From Cubamyces lactineus (Eukaryota > Basidiomycota > Agaricomycetes > Polyporales > Polyporaceae): a stretch of 64,000 nt of DNA. Each line of letters opens with the position of its first letter. Within the stretch, counting starts at the first letter, position 1. Below the pieces are notes generated by a model. It worked only from the letters and a program-made list of their open reading frames with translations, made no database searches and was not told the origin of the DNA. This document shows, piece by piece, positions 1-12,106 of this stretch. The stretch covers positions 1,240,001-1,304,000 of the forward strand of contig JACDTU010000010.1 of NCBI GenBank assembly GCA_022376465.1. Direction: 5' to 3'. A program made the position numbers and the translations under genes.

Positions 1-335
1 CTTCTGTTCTGATATCATCAAAGTAATCTCGTCCTGATGTACGGTGGCGTCTTCGATCTGCAACTCGCTTTGCGTGCATCAACATATTTACACTCCGGAG
101 CAGTAACGGGGACAAAGCATATTGCAATTGCGTGCGAGTCTACAACGAGATTGTACGGAAGCTCGACGGGACATCATGCTGAGTTGCAACGTTGGGTAGT
201 GATACTATGGTATTGTACAGTGCTGTGCGTGATATAGTGGGAACCAATCCAGGAGAAACAATCATAATGGGAGCCATACTCAAGATTCATCAACAAGTCG
301 TCGTACTCACATGGAACACGGGAGTCCTAGAATAG
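1..335. other. No gene seen (left edge of window)
   Basis: Translations of both strands give only short frames without recognisable motifs. The stretch is probably the 3' flank of DBF4. Confidence 0.4.
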
Positions 336-2458
336 TCAGGCCTCGCAATTGGCAGCATCCACCCATTCGTCCCATCGCACGTCGTCGCCATACGATGCAT
401 GCCCGACTTGCTGCATGAGCACCTCCCGGTCCTCGCCCTCGCTCGACAACGTCAGCGCCTGCGCTTGCTCCTGCTCCTGCGCCTCGGCCTCCAGCTCCGC
501 CAGGAAACGCTCGTTCTCCTCTTGCACTTCCTGCACAGTCCGACGGCGGACACGCGCGAGAACACGGTCGAGGCTAGCAAAGTGGGCGTCATCCATAGCG
601 AACTTGCGATGCTTCTTGCTCACGATGTGCTGAAAAGGCAGCCCAGGTCGGCTATTACATCTACATCGGAAGAGAGGATATAGCCAGGGACGTACATCTC
701 TGAAGTCTTCGAACTTGATGCGACAGCACTCGCAATAGCCAGGCTTGGAAGCTTCGTCCCGCTTCGGCAGCTTGAGCGTGTTCGTGCTTTTGCTCTTGCG
801 CAGGAACTTTGCACGTTCCGGAATGGTCGTTGGCGGACCCATCACGTTCTCCTTGTCCCGCGCGGCAGGTGCTGCAATGGATGCGCGGCGTGAAGTTGTG
901 ACTTGTTGCTGCAGTTTTTCCTTCAATGCAGGAGGAAGTTGCAACGTGCGGAAGGGGGCGCCAGCAGTCGACGTCGTCCCCGTCGTAGAGGTAATACCGA
1001 CGCTGTTGCCGGACGCGGCCATGTACGCGGCAGAGGCCAGGTATCCTGACGCGTTCGCAGACTCGATCGTCTCGCCTTCTCCAAAGTCGGCATCCAGATC
1101 TACAAGACCCTCCATGCCCGGATCAGGGAATGTTATCTTGCGTTGTAGGTTATTGAGTGATGCACATCGGCGGAGGTCGTGTTGATGTTGCTGCTGTTGT
1201 TGCTGTTGCGCGGCCTGTATTTGCACTCGTGCCTGTGCCTTTCGTTTCCGCTCGTTCTGCCGCAAGCGCGCCTTTCTCCGGGCTTTCTCTTCTTTACGCT
1301 CCTTCTCTGCCCTCTCCGCCTTTTGTCGACGACGCTCTTCTCGTTCGTCGTATTCCAGGAAGGGGCCGCGAGCAAGTGGATGGCAGTGCAACACGGGCCA
1401 CGCGCCGCGCTCTTTCCCGTCTCTGCTCTTCGTGATAGGGTATTCCGCGGCAGTGATCGTCGCAAGCTCTTGTTTGATATCCTCCACGAGCACGAAGTAG
1501 CTCTCCTTTGAGAAGTAGATGTAGTCGTGGCGCTTCTGGGTTGGATCGCGCTCAGTCGTGCCGTGCAGACGTTCTGTCTCGAGCAAACGGGCGAGATTGC
1601 GCTCCTTGGAAACTGGCTGAGCGCGCGCGGGGAGGGAGCCAGTGGCGGAAGACACACGTGGTGCGTCGCAGCGATCGAGGATGTTATGTAGCTTGTCGGC
1701 AGACCATATCTTCATGTTGAACGATCGTGCCTTCTGTACCAAAGACTCAGCGGCCTTGTTACCGGGCAGGGCGCTTCGGGGCAAATGAGCTTGGAGTGTA
1801 GGGTCGCGAACGGAGAGACATACCGCCCACGAAGCCGTATCGGACTCCCAAGCAGTCCAGCAGGCTGCGCGCTCGCAACAGAACCTGACACACCCTTCCC
1901 GTCCTTCTCTGTGTTTTCCTTGTCGTCTACATCGCGAGGAGTGATGAAATGCGTGATGTCCTTCGAGAAGAAGTCGTCGATACGCTGAACGTAGATAGTA
2001 CACAACGAACCCGGTATGAGGGCACACCGAAATCGTTCAGTCACTGCTCATGTTGAGATAGATGAAGCACTCACAGCGCCCATGTACGCAACTCTCTTCT
2101 CTAAGTGGGCTCGCTCAGGATGTGCAGTATCCAGGTCGAAGTAGAAAACCCAGTTGGGAAAGGCACGACTGTACTTGATCTTAAACTCTTCCTTCTCCTT
2201 CTCCCGCCTACGTTCTCTCTCTTTCTTGGCCTCAGCACGCGACACACCCGGGGTAGGAGACTCCTGAACCATAGCCTGAGATGTGGTTTTGGCGCGCTTG
2301 ACGCTGTGGTCGCCGAGCTCAGCGGCCGGCTCTGGAGAGAGCGGCCGCTTGAATGCCGAGGATTTCTTGAGTGTCGTCCGACATGGGGAGATGGACATGC
2401 CAGTGTTGTCGGGCTGGGGTCGTGTGGCTAGTGGGTTACGGAGGAAGGCGGTCGCCAT
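336..2458 (-). CDS. DBF4: Dbf4/Dfp1-type regulatory subunit of Cdc7 (DDK) kinase
   Basis: This is the activating subunit of the Dbf4-dependent kinase, which fires licensed origins by phosphorylating MCM in the nucleus. Four exons fit in phase (2458-2075, 1984-1824, 1773-696, 629-336) and give about 638 residues. The N-terminal third contains the BRCT-like motif N (FPNWVFYFDLD, then KRVAYMGA joined to RIDDFFSKDITHFITP). Motif M is DYIYFSKESYFVLVEDI. Motif C is a CX2C-X9-HX5H zinc finger formed across the last intron: C529 and C532 in GYCECCRIKFEDFRD, H542 and H548 in HIVSKKH. A glutamine run (roughly 1179-1215) and a Lys/Arg/Glu-rich stretch lie between M and C. KEN boxes occur at about residues 150-152 and 489-491. 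Two ACGCGT boxes lie 180-230 bp upstream. All three Dbf4 motifs in order make the identity firm. Confidence 0.93.
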
Positions 2459-3226
2459 GCGGAGCGAGCGTGTATGGGATTATAGGGCGCGTAGTAGCGC
2501 GCCGGGGAGAGTAAGATGAGTGTATGCAAGAAAGGGAAGAAAGAGTTGGAAAGGAACAAGCAGCGTGGGGTGAGCGAGGCAGGAGAGAGGTGGGCGGAGG
2601 ACGAGAGCAGGCCAGGCAGGTGGGGACGTGAAGAGACGCGTGACGGAACAAATCTGGTTCATCAAGCCAAACAAATAACGCGTGCCTCCAGCGCGTTCGC
2701 GTCTCATCTGTTTGCTCAACGAAACGGCCCATGCCATCCATCTTGCACTCATGGAACTGTGCCAAGAGTATGGCCGTGCATAAATGTTTGTAAGTGCGTA
2801 CAAGTTGTGTGCAACAGCGTGGCGGAAGCTTGCATGAGTAAATACTCCCACCCATGCCAGTGCCACCATACAACCCGTATGTCCATTGAGGCCCCAGATC
2901 GTACGTCCTCGCTAAGGGTCTACAAATGAAAGATGGTTCGTACATCTTAGCAGTCTCACCGGCTACTTGTCACCCAGACTGCGCGTTCCTTGGTAGGCAC
3001 TGGGAAGGCTGAGCATGGCTCCGGATTGGCGGAGCGCCAGCCACAACATTTAAACATCTCACGCCCCACGTGACCGCGTCAAGCGTATTAACCTGGCAGT
3101 GTTACCTGGCTCGCGCGTCGCGCCACAACTTACGCTGCCGGCTGGTTGGTTGAACAGCAGCGAGAAGGCAAAATTTACATATTCCATCAATCACGTAGAA
3201 AGCCTAGCACATAGCGTTTCATTCCA
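2459..3226. other. Intergenic: DBF4 promoter side
   Basis: No coding region is supported. The stretch holds the DBF4 upstream region with two ACGCGT boxes and the 3' flank of the hydrolase gene at 3227-4623. Confidence 0.5.
2636..2683. promoter_or_regulatory. Two MluI cell-cycle boxes (ACGCGT) upstream of DBF4
   Basis: ACGCGT occurs at 2636-2641 and 2678-2683, about 180-225 bp upstream of the DBF4 start codon. ACGCGT is the palindromic site bound by MBF (Mbp1/Swi6; Res1/Res2/Cdc10 in fission yeast), which drives G1/S genes. Two copies could arise by chance in GC-rich DNA, so the functional call rests on the gene they precede. Confidence 0.5.
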
Positions 3227-4623
3227 CTAAGCCACCGTCAGGCTGAGCAACCATCGCAACCCCGCTCTGTAGTCTTTGTCCCATTTGCGCGCATACTCGG
3301 TACGCCCGAAGATTGCGTTGAAACCATGAGGCGCTCCCGGATATCTGTGTGATACTTTCAGGTAAGCCACCAATACGTATCCAAATGCTGAACTAAATAC
3401 GAACATGTCAAGTTTGGTCAAGACACCGTTCGCCTTGAGTTGCTCCTCGTAGACGAGAGCCTCGTCCCGACAGGGATCAATGCCACAGACTTGCATGTAT
3501 GCAGGGGCCAGATTTGCCAGAGATGGGTACAGGAGCGGAGATATCTCTGGGTTAGAAGGGTCTGCCTTCAGAATTCCTATCAAAGCAAGGGTGAGTGTAC
3601 GAAACACCGTATCTGGATGATACAGCTTACTGTAGGAATTTAACATTTGCTCGCGAGACAGGATAGGCGCGTCTTTACACTCCTCCATGGACCGCAACTT
3701 GTCCCTGAAGCTGCTTGCACGTCTCTTAGGGATAGGTCAAGCCAGATGATACTGGGCACGTACAATCCAGGGACAACGTCAGGATGGCACAACGCAGGCA
3801 TCTGTAAGATCTGGCCAGTCAACGGGTTAGTGGTGAACACTGGGTCCGCCTTCGCGCGATGGGCTAAGACAGCAGCCATGTTCCCGCCACTAGACTTCCC
3901 GCTGACAATGAAGCCCTTGTGTAGATCGGCGTGAAGGCGTATTGAATTTTGCGCCATCTATATCCTACCCTCAGTCTTCATATGAATGAGGTGAGCGAGA
4001 TCATCACTGACCCATCTCAGGGCATCATAGGCGTCGCTGAGCCCTGCCGGGTATGGGTTCTCCGGTGCCAATCTGTTTCCGTTGATGAGTACGACATAGA
4101 TATTGCCATTGCAGACACTCACCTGTAGTCGACGTTGACGATGGCGATTTGAACCTCAACGCATATGATACGCAGGTTATAGTCTTCCATGTCAAGATCT
4201 CCGTGCATGAATCCTTGTGGGGGAAGCAGGTGTCGGGTTAGCCCAAGCAGTCGATATACGGTCTGCATAGTTACCTCCACCATGAACCGCGAGCATCGCG
4301 GGGAAGGTCTTGCCTACCTCCGCAGCGGGTCGATAAGTACGGGTAGCGATCTCGCCGCCCTCGCGCGGGATGGTGTACTCTTCAACGTGATATGCATCCT
4401 CTACGAGGATGTCAGCGCTTCAGGGACATTCGCTCAACTATGAATCCCTACCTGGTGGAAGGAGAGGTCCAAGGTTCTTCCGAACCACATTGGTAAAGGT
4501 ATTCTTGAGATGAGCACGCAACGCGGCGATGTCAATTTGGCCGCCCGGAGGAGGAGGTGAAGGGAGAGCCGCGATGAGCGGTGCAAGCTCTGGGTGAGGA
4601 ATTGCGAGATTGCTGTTGGACAT
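3227..4623 (-). CDS. Alpha/beta-hydrolase fold-3 (HSL-type) esterase/lipase
   Basis: This is a probable carboxylic-ester hydrolase of the hormone-sensitive-lipase group. The first exon starts at 4623 (MSNSNLAIPHPELAPL); there is no signal peptide, so it is likely cytosolic. The oxyanion-hole motif is LAVHGGG, encoded near 4275-4310 and followed at once by an intron donor. The nucleophile elbow is GKSSGG (about 3880-3900). The acid residue lies in GIDPCRDEALVYEEQL and the catalytic His in PGAPHGF (about 3320-3335). The triad and the HGG box occur in the normal order, split over at least four exons. A TATAAAA box lies about 105 bp upstream of the ATG. The substrate cannot be read from the sequence; fungal relatives are often annotated as lipase/esterase. 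Exact internal exon ends between 3960 and 4440 are uncertain. Confidence 0.85.
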
Positions 4624-5401
4624 CTTCGGCCGATGTTGATCTTTGGGTGATTGTGAGTAGTGAGGGGTCCGATGATCGAGAGCAGGATGCTTGAGGTCTA
4701 GTGGTCCTGTAAACTGCCTTAGGTCTTTTATACCGTGGTGACGCTCAAAATTATCATTGGTGGGTACTAGTATATCTCGACGTCGTTGATTTGCTACTCT
4801 CCGTCGTGGTGCGTACTGAAAGGAGTACGTGAGACTGCTGACAAGCCTGGAGACACATGCTTTGAAAGACTCACAACGTCGCTGTCAGAGAATGTCGTGC
4901 TTAGAGAAAATATGTGCCTGAGTAGACTGCGCTCAGTACACTATGTCAGATCGCAGGCGAACGTCCACGGTCACTCCATGTTACGAACAGACTTCGGACG
5001 TCGGATAAAGTGCAATGTCACTGCGGAGATTAAGGCCAGCCTTCGACTGCTGGCAACAGCACGTATGATATTCTGTGAACCTCGCGTCAGCGATTTTAAT
5101 CAGCCACAAGTCTGAGATGAATATGAGTGCGTACGGATGTGTAGCAGTCCGTGTAGGGCGTCGAGCCGCAGGCTGGCGCTTTGAGCTTGACGCGTGTGTG
5201 ACTCACTCACGTGATGCCGTGTCACAGCGACAACGGCGAGCAACTTGAAGTCGTTCGCGCGCGGCCTGCGAACCTCTCAATGCTGACGGCCACAGGCGTA
5301 ACCATTTGTGACCAATCAGTTCATCGATCATAAACCTCGATAGTGTGGGTCCAAGTAGCTTTCTATGAAACGGTTCTAATAGACATTCACGATAAACAGA
5401 C
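4624..5401. other. Divergent promoter region, hydrolase / gamma-tubulin complex gene
   Basis: Apart from the TATA box for the minus-strand hydrolase I see no coding sequence. A 109-codon frame at 4786-5115 shows no family features. Confidence 0.45.
4726..4732 (-). promoter_or_regulatory. TATA box of the HSL-type hydrolase gene
   Basis: TATAAAA reads on the minus strand about 103-109 bp upstream of the ATG at 4623, the usual spacing for a TATA-driven fungal gene with a short leader. Confidence 0.5.
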
Positions 5402-8400
5402 ATGGATGCAAGGCTAGCCTTGCTTGAGGACCCCGAGCCTCCTCGAGATGTCGCGGAACTGACCAACCAGAACATCAGACTCCCAGAGCTGCGGCCACAG
5501 TTCTTTATTCCGCGCCTTACAGAGAGGCCACAAAACCCTATAATGGATACCGTACGCATGATGAAGGAGCCCGCAACCTCTCAGTCTACGCAATCTATCT
5601 GTGTTCACACCCCGCTTCCTCTGGAACTAGAGGTGTTGTCTCAAGACATCGCAGCTTTGGCTGGGCATAGACAAGCTAGGCTCAGCGATATCTGGTCACA
5701 AGCAATAACACAACATGATAGGCTTAAGGTATCAAAGCTGAGCCTCTGCATAGGACTAAGACTCACTAGCCTCATCAGCCTCAGGTCCTATCTTGGGATG
5801 CCCTGCGTCGGCGAAACCCCGATGTTGTACCATCGCCTTTTCTCTCTGAACAGAGTGGGGACGTGTTCGCTGCCGCGCGTTACCAGTATGTGTGATTGTA
5901 GCTCTTTTCAGGACCGACTGAAACAGCCAAATGCCAGCGTACGTCCACCGTTGCAGGATCCTGACGTCAAGCTTGTCTACGTGCATGCACATGAACTTCT
6001 TGAGTCCTTGCTGCTGACGGTCAGCGGTACATCATCCGCCCTCCACATATGGGACCCCGCGAGCGAGAAGTTTGTGTTGCGAGAAGTCCAAGGTAACAGT
6101 ACCGGTCATGTAGTGATCGTCAGCAAAGATGAGGTTGTGAGCGCAAGGTGAGCGCTTTGGGCGTTTTGAGATCTAGCACATGCTACTGACAGCAGGACCA
6201 GCTTGTTGCGACGATTTCTGACTATAGGGAATCTCATGAGACGCCTCGAATCGTTATCAGACACACGGGCACCCAGGTATGTGGAATCAGTGTGTAGGTG
6301 GGCTACATATACGACATGATATCGCAAATGCCAGGTCGTCTACTCCGATCTCCCACGCATTCGCGCATGCCTTGGCCTCTGTGTTGGCATACTTACGCCA
6401 AGTAGCCGAAGCCATCTCTCCAGACTACCAGTCTCTTGCAGGAGGAGATCCGGAATTAGTATCTCTCTGGACGCGCTACGAGGATGTAGAGCATGTACTC
6501 AAAGCTCTGGCTACATTGTCAGGCAGGGTCAGTTGTTTAATCAATTTACCGTATATATACGTCTGACTTCAATTCAGGATGAGCATGTCGATCCTGCGGA
6601 TTACCCTCCGATCCCCACTGCGCCGACCATCTTACTCTCCTCAATCTACCAGAACTTGTTGGACCATATAGAACGCGCGTCGCCACGTATTGTCACCGGC
6701 ACCCTCGCTTATATCCTCACAACCACATCTCGAAACTACTTTCAGTCCATCTGCGCATCAGTTGGGTATAATACCCCCGGTTCGATTGCACGCGTCCTAC
6801 AAGCACGCGTTCGACAACGAACCCAGGGTGCGGAGAGGCCGAATGGAGGAGTCTTGGATGAAGAGGACCTCACTACGCGGTTTGAGGATCAAGACGACGA
6901 TGCGGGGAACAGCTTCCCCGACTTTATCTCACCTGCGATCGCAGAGATTCTATCCCGAGCGACGAAATCCCTAGGATTGCTTAGGGCGGCGGATCCAGAC
7001 AATCCCCTTCTAACCAGCTCGCGCATGCACCGAGACATTGAATGGGTATGGTCAGAAGAGCAGGTCGACAACATGGTCGACGGAGTCGACTTGGAAGGAA
7101 TCTCGTCAGTCTCAGCTCGAAGACAACCTCCACAGCAGGCGGCAGGATCGATAACTAAGACGGATTCCGACGTGCTTCATGCGTTTAAAGTATTCAATCT
7201 ACCTCCCGGAGAGATGCAAGCGGACGCGCAGTCCGCTATCCCTCCAAGTTTCCTCTCCAATAACTCCGCGACACAGTCCTTTGTATCCTTCATCGACGCC
7301 TTCCCTTCTGCGCTCCCTCCGTCTACTCCTACACTCGCACATCTTACACAACATATACTCCACCCACTCGTCGAGCATGCTACGTCGCTCTCTGGAGCGC
7401 TTGTTACCCGATTCCTTTCGCCCACAACCCACCTCAACATCCACGCGCATCTCGTATTGTTACGCGGATACCTCCTGCTCACAGCGCATTCCTTCAAATC
7501 TCGCCTGTATGACTCTCTCTTCTCTGATGCGGAGGAGTTGGTTGCACCCGTGATTGGATCTCGCACGTACGCCGCGCGGGAAGCTAGAGAAAACGCACGA
7601 CGCGAGAGGGCGCGGACGCGAACAGAAAGTGGGCGTAGCAAGAGCAGAACTAGGGCCACAAGTTCTTCCGGGACGGCGAAAAGCCCGGGTAGACGTGCCA
7701 TTGGATTGTCTCCTACGTTGACGGTCGGTGATCGTTGGCCACCTGGCGGGTCCGACTTGAACTACCACCTGCGGACTGTTATCGTGGATTCGCTGGAAGA
7801 CGGTCGGTTTGACATAGGATGCGCGGACGACGAAGGGGTCGATGAGTGTGCACTAGCGAAGAGGAAGATTCTTGAAGAGGGCGAATGGAGGCTGGGGTTC
7901 GCAATCCGTGATCTACCCGTTGGGACGGGCAAGGAGAAATGGCTCAATCCGCTATGTGAGTATGGTACTCCGATCGTCGCTAGAACGCATCGCTCATCCC
8001 TGGTCCCGGAACAGCCATTGAGTATGTTTTTGCGCGGCCCGCGTAGCCTTCCCTGAACCTATCTTCTGACGTCCGACATACAGGGCTCTAGACTTCCTTT
8101 ACATGCATTACCAGCCTCCACACCCTCTTGACGTCGTCGTCACTCCATCTATACTTTCTAAGTACCATCGCATGTTTGCCTTTAACCTCCGTTTGATGCG
8201 CGGTCAGTGTATTTCTATCGTCATTGCCTAGGGTGTGTCATAACTGACACGGCCTCTGACAGTGGAAAGTGTCGTGCGAACGCTCTTCCGTTTCACTCGC
8301 AAGGCTGCAACACCGCTCTTCCCCACTTTCACGCCTGCCAACAAACTCCTGCTGCACTTCCGCTTCGTAGCGCACGCGTTCGTCACCGCGCTCTCTTCGT

Positions 8401-9023
8401 ACGTCTACGATATTGCGATCGGCAGCAACATGGACGCTTTCCTCGCCCACTTGTCCGCTGCGTCGAGCTCATCCAACTCGGGATTCCCGAACGACGGAGA
8501 CGACCTCAGCGCGTCGGGGTTCGGACGTCGAGGGCGAGAGCCCGTAGCGTTTGCGGACGTATTTGCGCTTGCTGAGCACCATTCGCGTGTCCTTGACGAC
8601 ATTTTGAGCTCATGTCTACTCCGATCGGGCCAGAAGGCGGTTGGCGATATCCTCCGACAGTGCATGGAGCTCGTCCTCGAGCTGGGCATTCTCGCAGCGG
8701 GCCTTAAGGACGGGGAACTAGAAGAATACGAGGCAGCGCCCGCTCTCGAGGAGCTGTGGGATAGGTTTCGGGATAAGATGACTACATTTGTGAGTGTCGG
8801 GACGTTCAGGTCTATCGCATCTCAACGCTGACGATCATTAACATAGGTGAAGGTACTGAAGGCACTGGTCGAGAAGGAAGCGGACAGTTCTGGCATCGTT
8901 CTCAGCGACATCCCCCTGCACATGATGCAAACCCACAGGAACGTGTCGGGCACGACAGCTAATTTACATCAGCTCCTCCTTAGGCTCAACATGTCCAATT
9001 GGTGGACGAAACAGAGATCGTGA
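5402..9023 (+). CDS. Gamma-tubulin complex component (Spc97/Spc98/GCP family)
   Basis: This is a GCP-family protein, a structural subunit of the gamma-tubulin ring complex that nucleates microtubules at the spindle pole body. It starts at ATG 5402 (MDARLALLEDPEPPRD) and ends at TGA 9021-9023. Conserved blocks include the central helical region around 6590-7200 and the C-terminal GRIP2-like region. The latter begins after the intron near 7955-8083 (ALDFLYMHYQPPHPLDVV) and continues through SKYHRMFAFNLRLMR, ESVVRTLFRFTRKA and HFRFVAHAFVTAL to LHQLLLRLNMSNWW at the C-terminus. A basic Arg/Ser-rich insert (about 7570-7700) splits the body. Such inserts are more typical of GCP5/GCP6-like members than of GCP2/3, but I cannot assign the orthologue. 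Introns are frequent between 6150 and 6570, where exon ends are least certain. The gene converges on CDC6. Confidence 0.8.
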
Positions 9024-9456
9024 TCCATGCTCATCGTATACGCTGATGCTGAGAGCTGGACATTCGTGCGATGGAAGCTATGTATAATGCATGTGCACGG
9101 CCGCACAACCTGCTTGTATTGATGCGTACATAACGATGGCGTGTAACAAAACTACGACTACTGACTACTGGTATATACTACATGGGGAGGCGAACGTTCT
9201 ACAAATACTTTGTGGATCTGAATCCGGAGACAAAGAGCACTGGTATGCAGGAGGGTCCCGGAACCTATGACATGAGACAAGTGGGTGTATGCACAGAACG
9301 ATGTAGGGACAACATAACCGATGGAATGGATGAGCACAGAGTGAGCATGAGATAGTATGGCGAGCATATTGGACGAGGGAATAATGAGAGAGAATAATGA
9401 AACGGAAAAGAAACCACAGTGCAGAAGTGAAGAGCAGGAATAGCACACCAAGGTTC
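9024..9456. other. Convergent 3' flank between the GCP gene and CDC6
   Basis: No gene is supported. The stretch holds the 3' ends of two converging genes; frames on the minus strand here have no motifs. Confidence 0.5.
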
Positions 9457-11587
9457 TCAGTCCTCCACGGCCTCCTCGAAGCCAGCAACATCAACACGAC
9501 CACGCTGCTTTCGCGCTTTGCTTTCCCGCGCGATACGGGCCAACTCGCGTTGGTAGATGGCACGGACCTCTTCCTCACGGACGTCGGCTGGAATATAGTC
9601 GGCTCCAAGCCCGAGGCCACGGGCGACCTCGTCAAGTCGCACATCGTCAATGAAGCGAGCCTCTTGGGAGGTTTGTGAACCTCCCGCGAACGAGGCCGAA
9701 CGGCTGAACGTTTTCTTGCCGGGCTTGCGCGGGGTTGAGGGCAAGCCGCCGGAGGACGTCAGCGTCACGAAGCCCACAACCTCCAAGACACCAGCCAGGT
9801 CCCCGAACTCGCTACGAGATACGGGGGAGAAGACACCATTTTCGGAACGACCAAGGAGGGCAGAATAGAAGGTGTAAAGTTGACCGAGCTCGAAACCAGC
9901 TTGCTTGGAGGAGGCCTGAACGGAAGCGGCCGATTGGGTACGCTTGACCGGCGACCTTGGAGGTGACGGGATTGGCGAGGTAGAACCAAGTGACACACCG
10001 GCATCGGCAGATTTGACCGCAAGGAGCATGGACAGCAGCACAAGGCGCTGTTGCAGACCGAGCTCCCGAACCTTCATAACTGTCTCACTATCGCTAGTTT
10101 TGCGCGGAAGGCTTGAAGGTACCGAATCGGGTACAGGCGCAGGAGTGGTCTTGCCGGAGGGGGCGTAAGCCTTCAAAGCAGCGAGGATATGGGAAGGGGT
10201 GACCGAAGGGGTGGGGGCGTCGAGTGCATCCGAAGGAGCCGCAGCAACCGCTAGGTCGATAGCACCGCGCAGTACCTCGAAGACGGCACGAACATCGCCC
10301 GTCTGTGCAGCGATCTTCTTTGAGAGAAGCGTCAATGTCGGAAGTGGCAAGAATTTCTTTGCGAGCTGAGCGTGGTCCGAGTCTGCTCCGGCTGATAACG
10401 AAGCTAGTCGGACTTGCAGAATCTCCAACAGCTGCCCGGGCGTGTACGGCGAGAAATGCAATGTCTCCACTCCGTTCATGGATTGCACTGAGAACGTAGA
10501 GCAAGATGTCGACGTGAGCGTATGGGTGTTGGCGATACCGATGAGCCGTAAGCAAGTCGAGTTGCCATTCGCCAAAGCAAAGAGTGGCGCGAGAGCTTGG
10601 GATGAAGCGGCGATATGATCGAGTTCGTCCAAAACCAGGATGCTTATGTATTGCCTGAGCATCTCTGACTACAAACCACGATGATTTGAAACTCACCACT
10701 TCTTCTTGGAGGAGGCCAGAGCCTTCTCTACGGCCTGTTTAGGAGTGTCTTTCGACTTCCTCGATTTGGCCGCCGACTTGTTGCAGTTCCCGAGAATCTC
10801 GGCGAGACGTTGCCACACAGCATCGACGCCGCCTAGCGCCATGCAGTTCACTGAGAGGACACGGACATCTTGCGCTTGCAGCTTCGCATCGAGCGATGCC
10901 AGCACAGCATTGACTAGAGCCGTCTTCCCCGTCCCAGGAGAGCCAGAGACATACAGTGTTGACGAGACATTATCGACGGCCAAGTCTGCGAGAAAGCCGA
11001 TGATAAAAGACTCGATCTTCTGCTTCTCAGCTGCGCGACCAGCAAATTGGTGGGTGTCATTGCATGTTGGTCGCAGAAGAGCTTTGGCTCGTATGTGAAT
11101 GGGCAGGAGGATGACAGGAGGAGTGGGCGGCGGCGTTGCCAAGGTTAGATGGGAGAGACACGTCGCCGGAGTGGCCGCTACATCGGCCGCTTTCCGGAGG
11201 TCACTCGTCGACGCATACTTCCGAGGCGCTTGTGACGACATCAACATCAGCCCTGGTATCGACGAAAAACTACTCACTGCGAGGGGACCGTGTTGCAGAG
11301 CCCGCCACCATCGTACTCGTTCGTCTGAGAGAACGAGTGATGCGGGAAGACGGTGAGCCATTTATCGCCTGGAGGATGAAGGGGGGAATGTTCTCCTTGT
11401 TATGATCTCCATCGACAGTAGTAACGCTGGTCTTTGCGCGCTTTGGGTTGGGTGTAGAATCGGGTGTAGGCAGAATGCGCGAGTCTTGTGTATCGCATGT
11501 AGCAGGGGAATCGGATGCATCGACCTGTGCGATCTGGTGGGACCTCTTCCCCAGGACCGAACCCCCAACTTCGCGTGTTACGCTCAT
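9457..11587 (-). CDS. CDC6: Cdc6/Cdc18 replication licensing AAA+ ATPase
   Basis: This is the AAA+ loader that works with ORC and Cdt1 to place MCM2-7 on origins. Exons run from ATG 11587 (MSVTREVGGSVLGKRS) to the stop at 9457, with introns near 11280-11220 and 10690-10630. The N-terminus is an unstructured regulatory tail with TP sites at about residues 41 and 45, basic PKRAK, and a KEN box (HNKENIPP, 64-66). The ATPase core has Walker A GSPGTGKT (near 10935-10960), Walker B ILVLDELDHI directly after the second intron, and sensor-like GIANTHTL. The C-terminal winged-helix region follows Ala/Ser-rich linkers. Three ACGCGT boxes lie 185-255 bp upstream. ORC1 is the main alternative, but the protein lacks a BAH domain and has Cdc6 size. 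Confidence 0.9.
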
Positions 11588-12106
11588 TTTTTTGGTATTT
11601 TATTTAGAATGTAGTCTGCAGACACGCACCACACGTCTTCAAGACGTGGTGGGGGTAGAACAGAGGAGGGAGGAGGGTAGGATGGAATGGTTGTGGAAGG
11701 AAGTGTGAGACGCGCGAGACAAGCGCTTATGACGGACGGTCGCGGTTTGAAACTCCGCTCGGTCAACGAGACGCGTCGGACGCGCCCACACGTGACCGAC
11801 GCGTCGCGGACTCTAATTAGGAGGCGCGCCACCCACGCGTCTCATGCCTGTCGTCGGACTGTTCTCTCGTTCGCAGCACGCACCCAACTATCCTGCGGAC
11901 TTAATGCGGACGTGCGAAAGTCAGATTCCTCCTGCCATTGGAGAGTTGCGATTCCTCACGCCAAGACACCCACGGCCGGCGTGCCGAATACAGTCGGTCA
12001 GAACCTCACGAAATCTGCTTCCTGGCGAGGCAGTGCGAACTGGCATATGCTATAAACCGTGGGTGGCCACGGGCTGCGCGGAGAGTGCGGATAGGCAAAC
12101 TCCCCC
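11588..12106. other. Divergent promoter region, CDC6 / membrane protein gene
   Basis: The stretch holds the CDC6 upstream region with its cluster of MluI boxes, plus the promoter of the plus-strand gene at 12107. I see no coding sequence. Confidence 0.55.
11771..11840. promoter_or_regulatory. Cluster of three MluI cell-cycle boxes upstream of CDC6
   Basis: ACGCGT occurs at 11771-11776, 11799-11804 and 11835-11840, within 70 bp and 184-254 bp upstream of the CDC6 ATG. Further near-matches (ACGCGC) lie between them. This is the arrangement of MBF-controlled G1/S promoters; cdc18 (CDC6) is a classic MBF target in fission yeast. Binding here is inferred. Confidence 0.7.
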
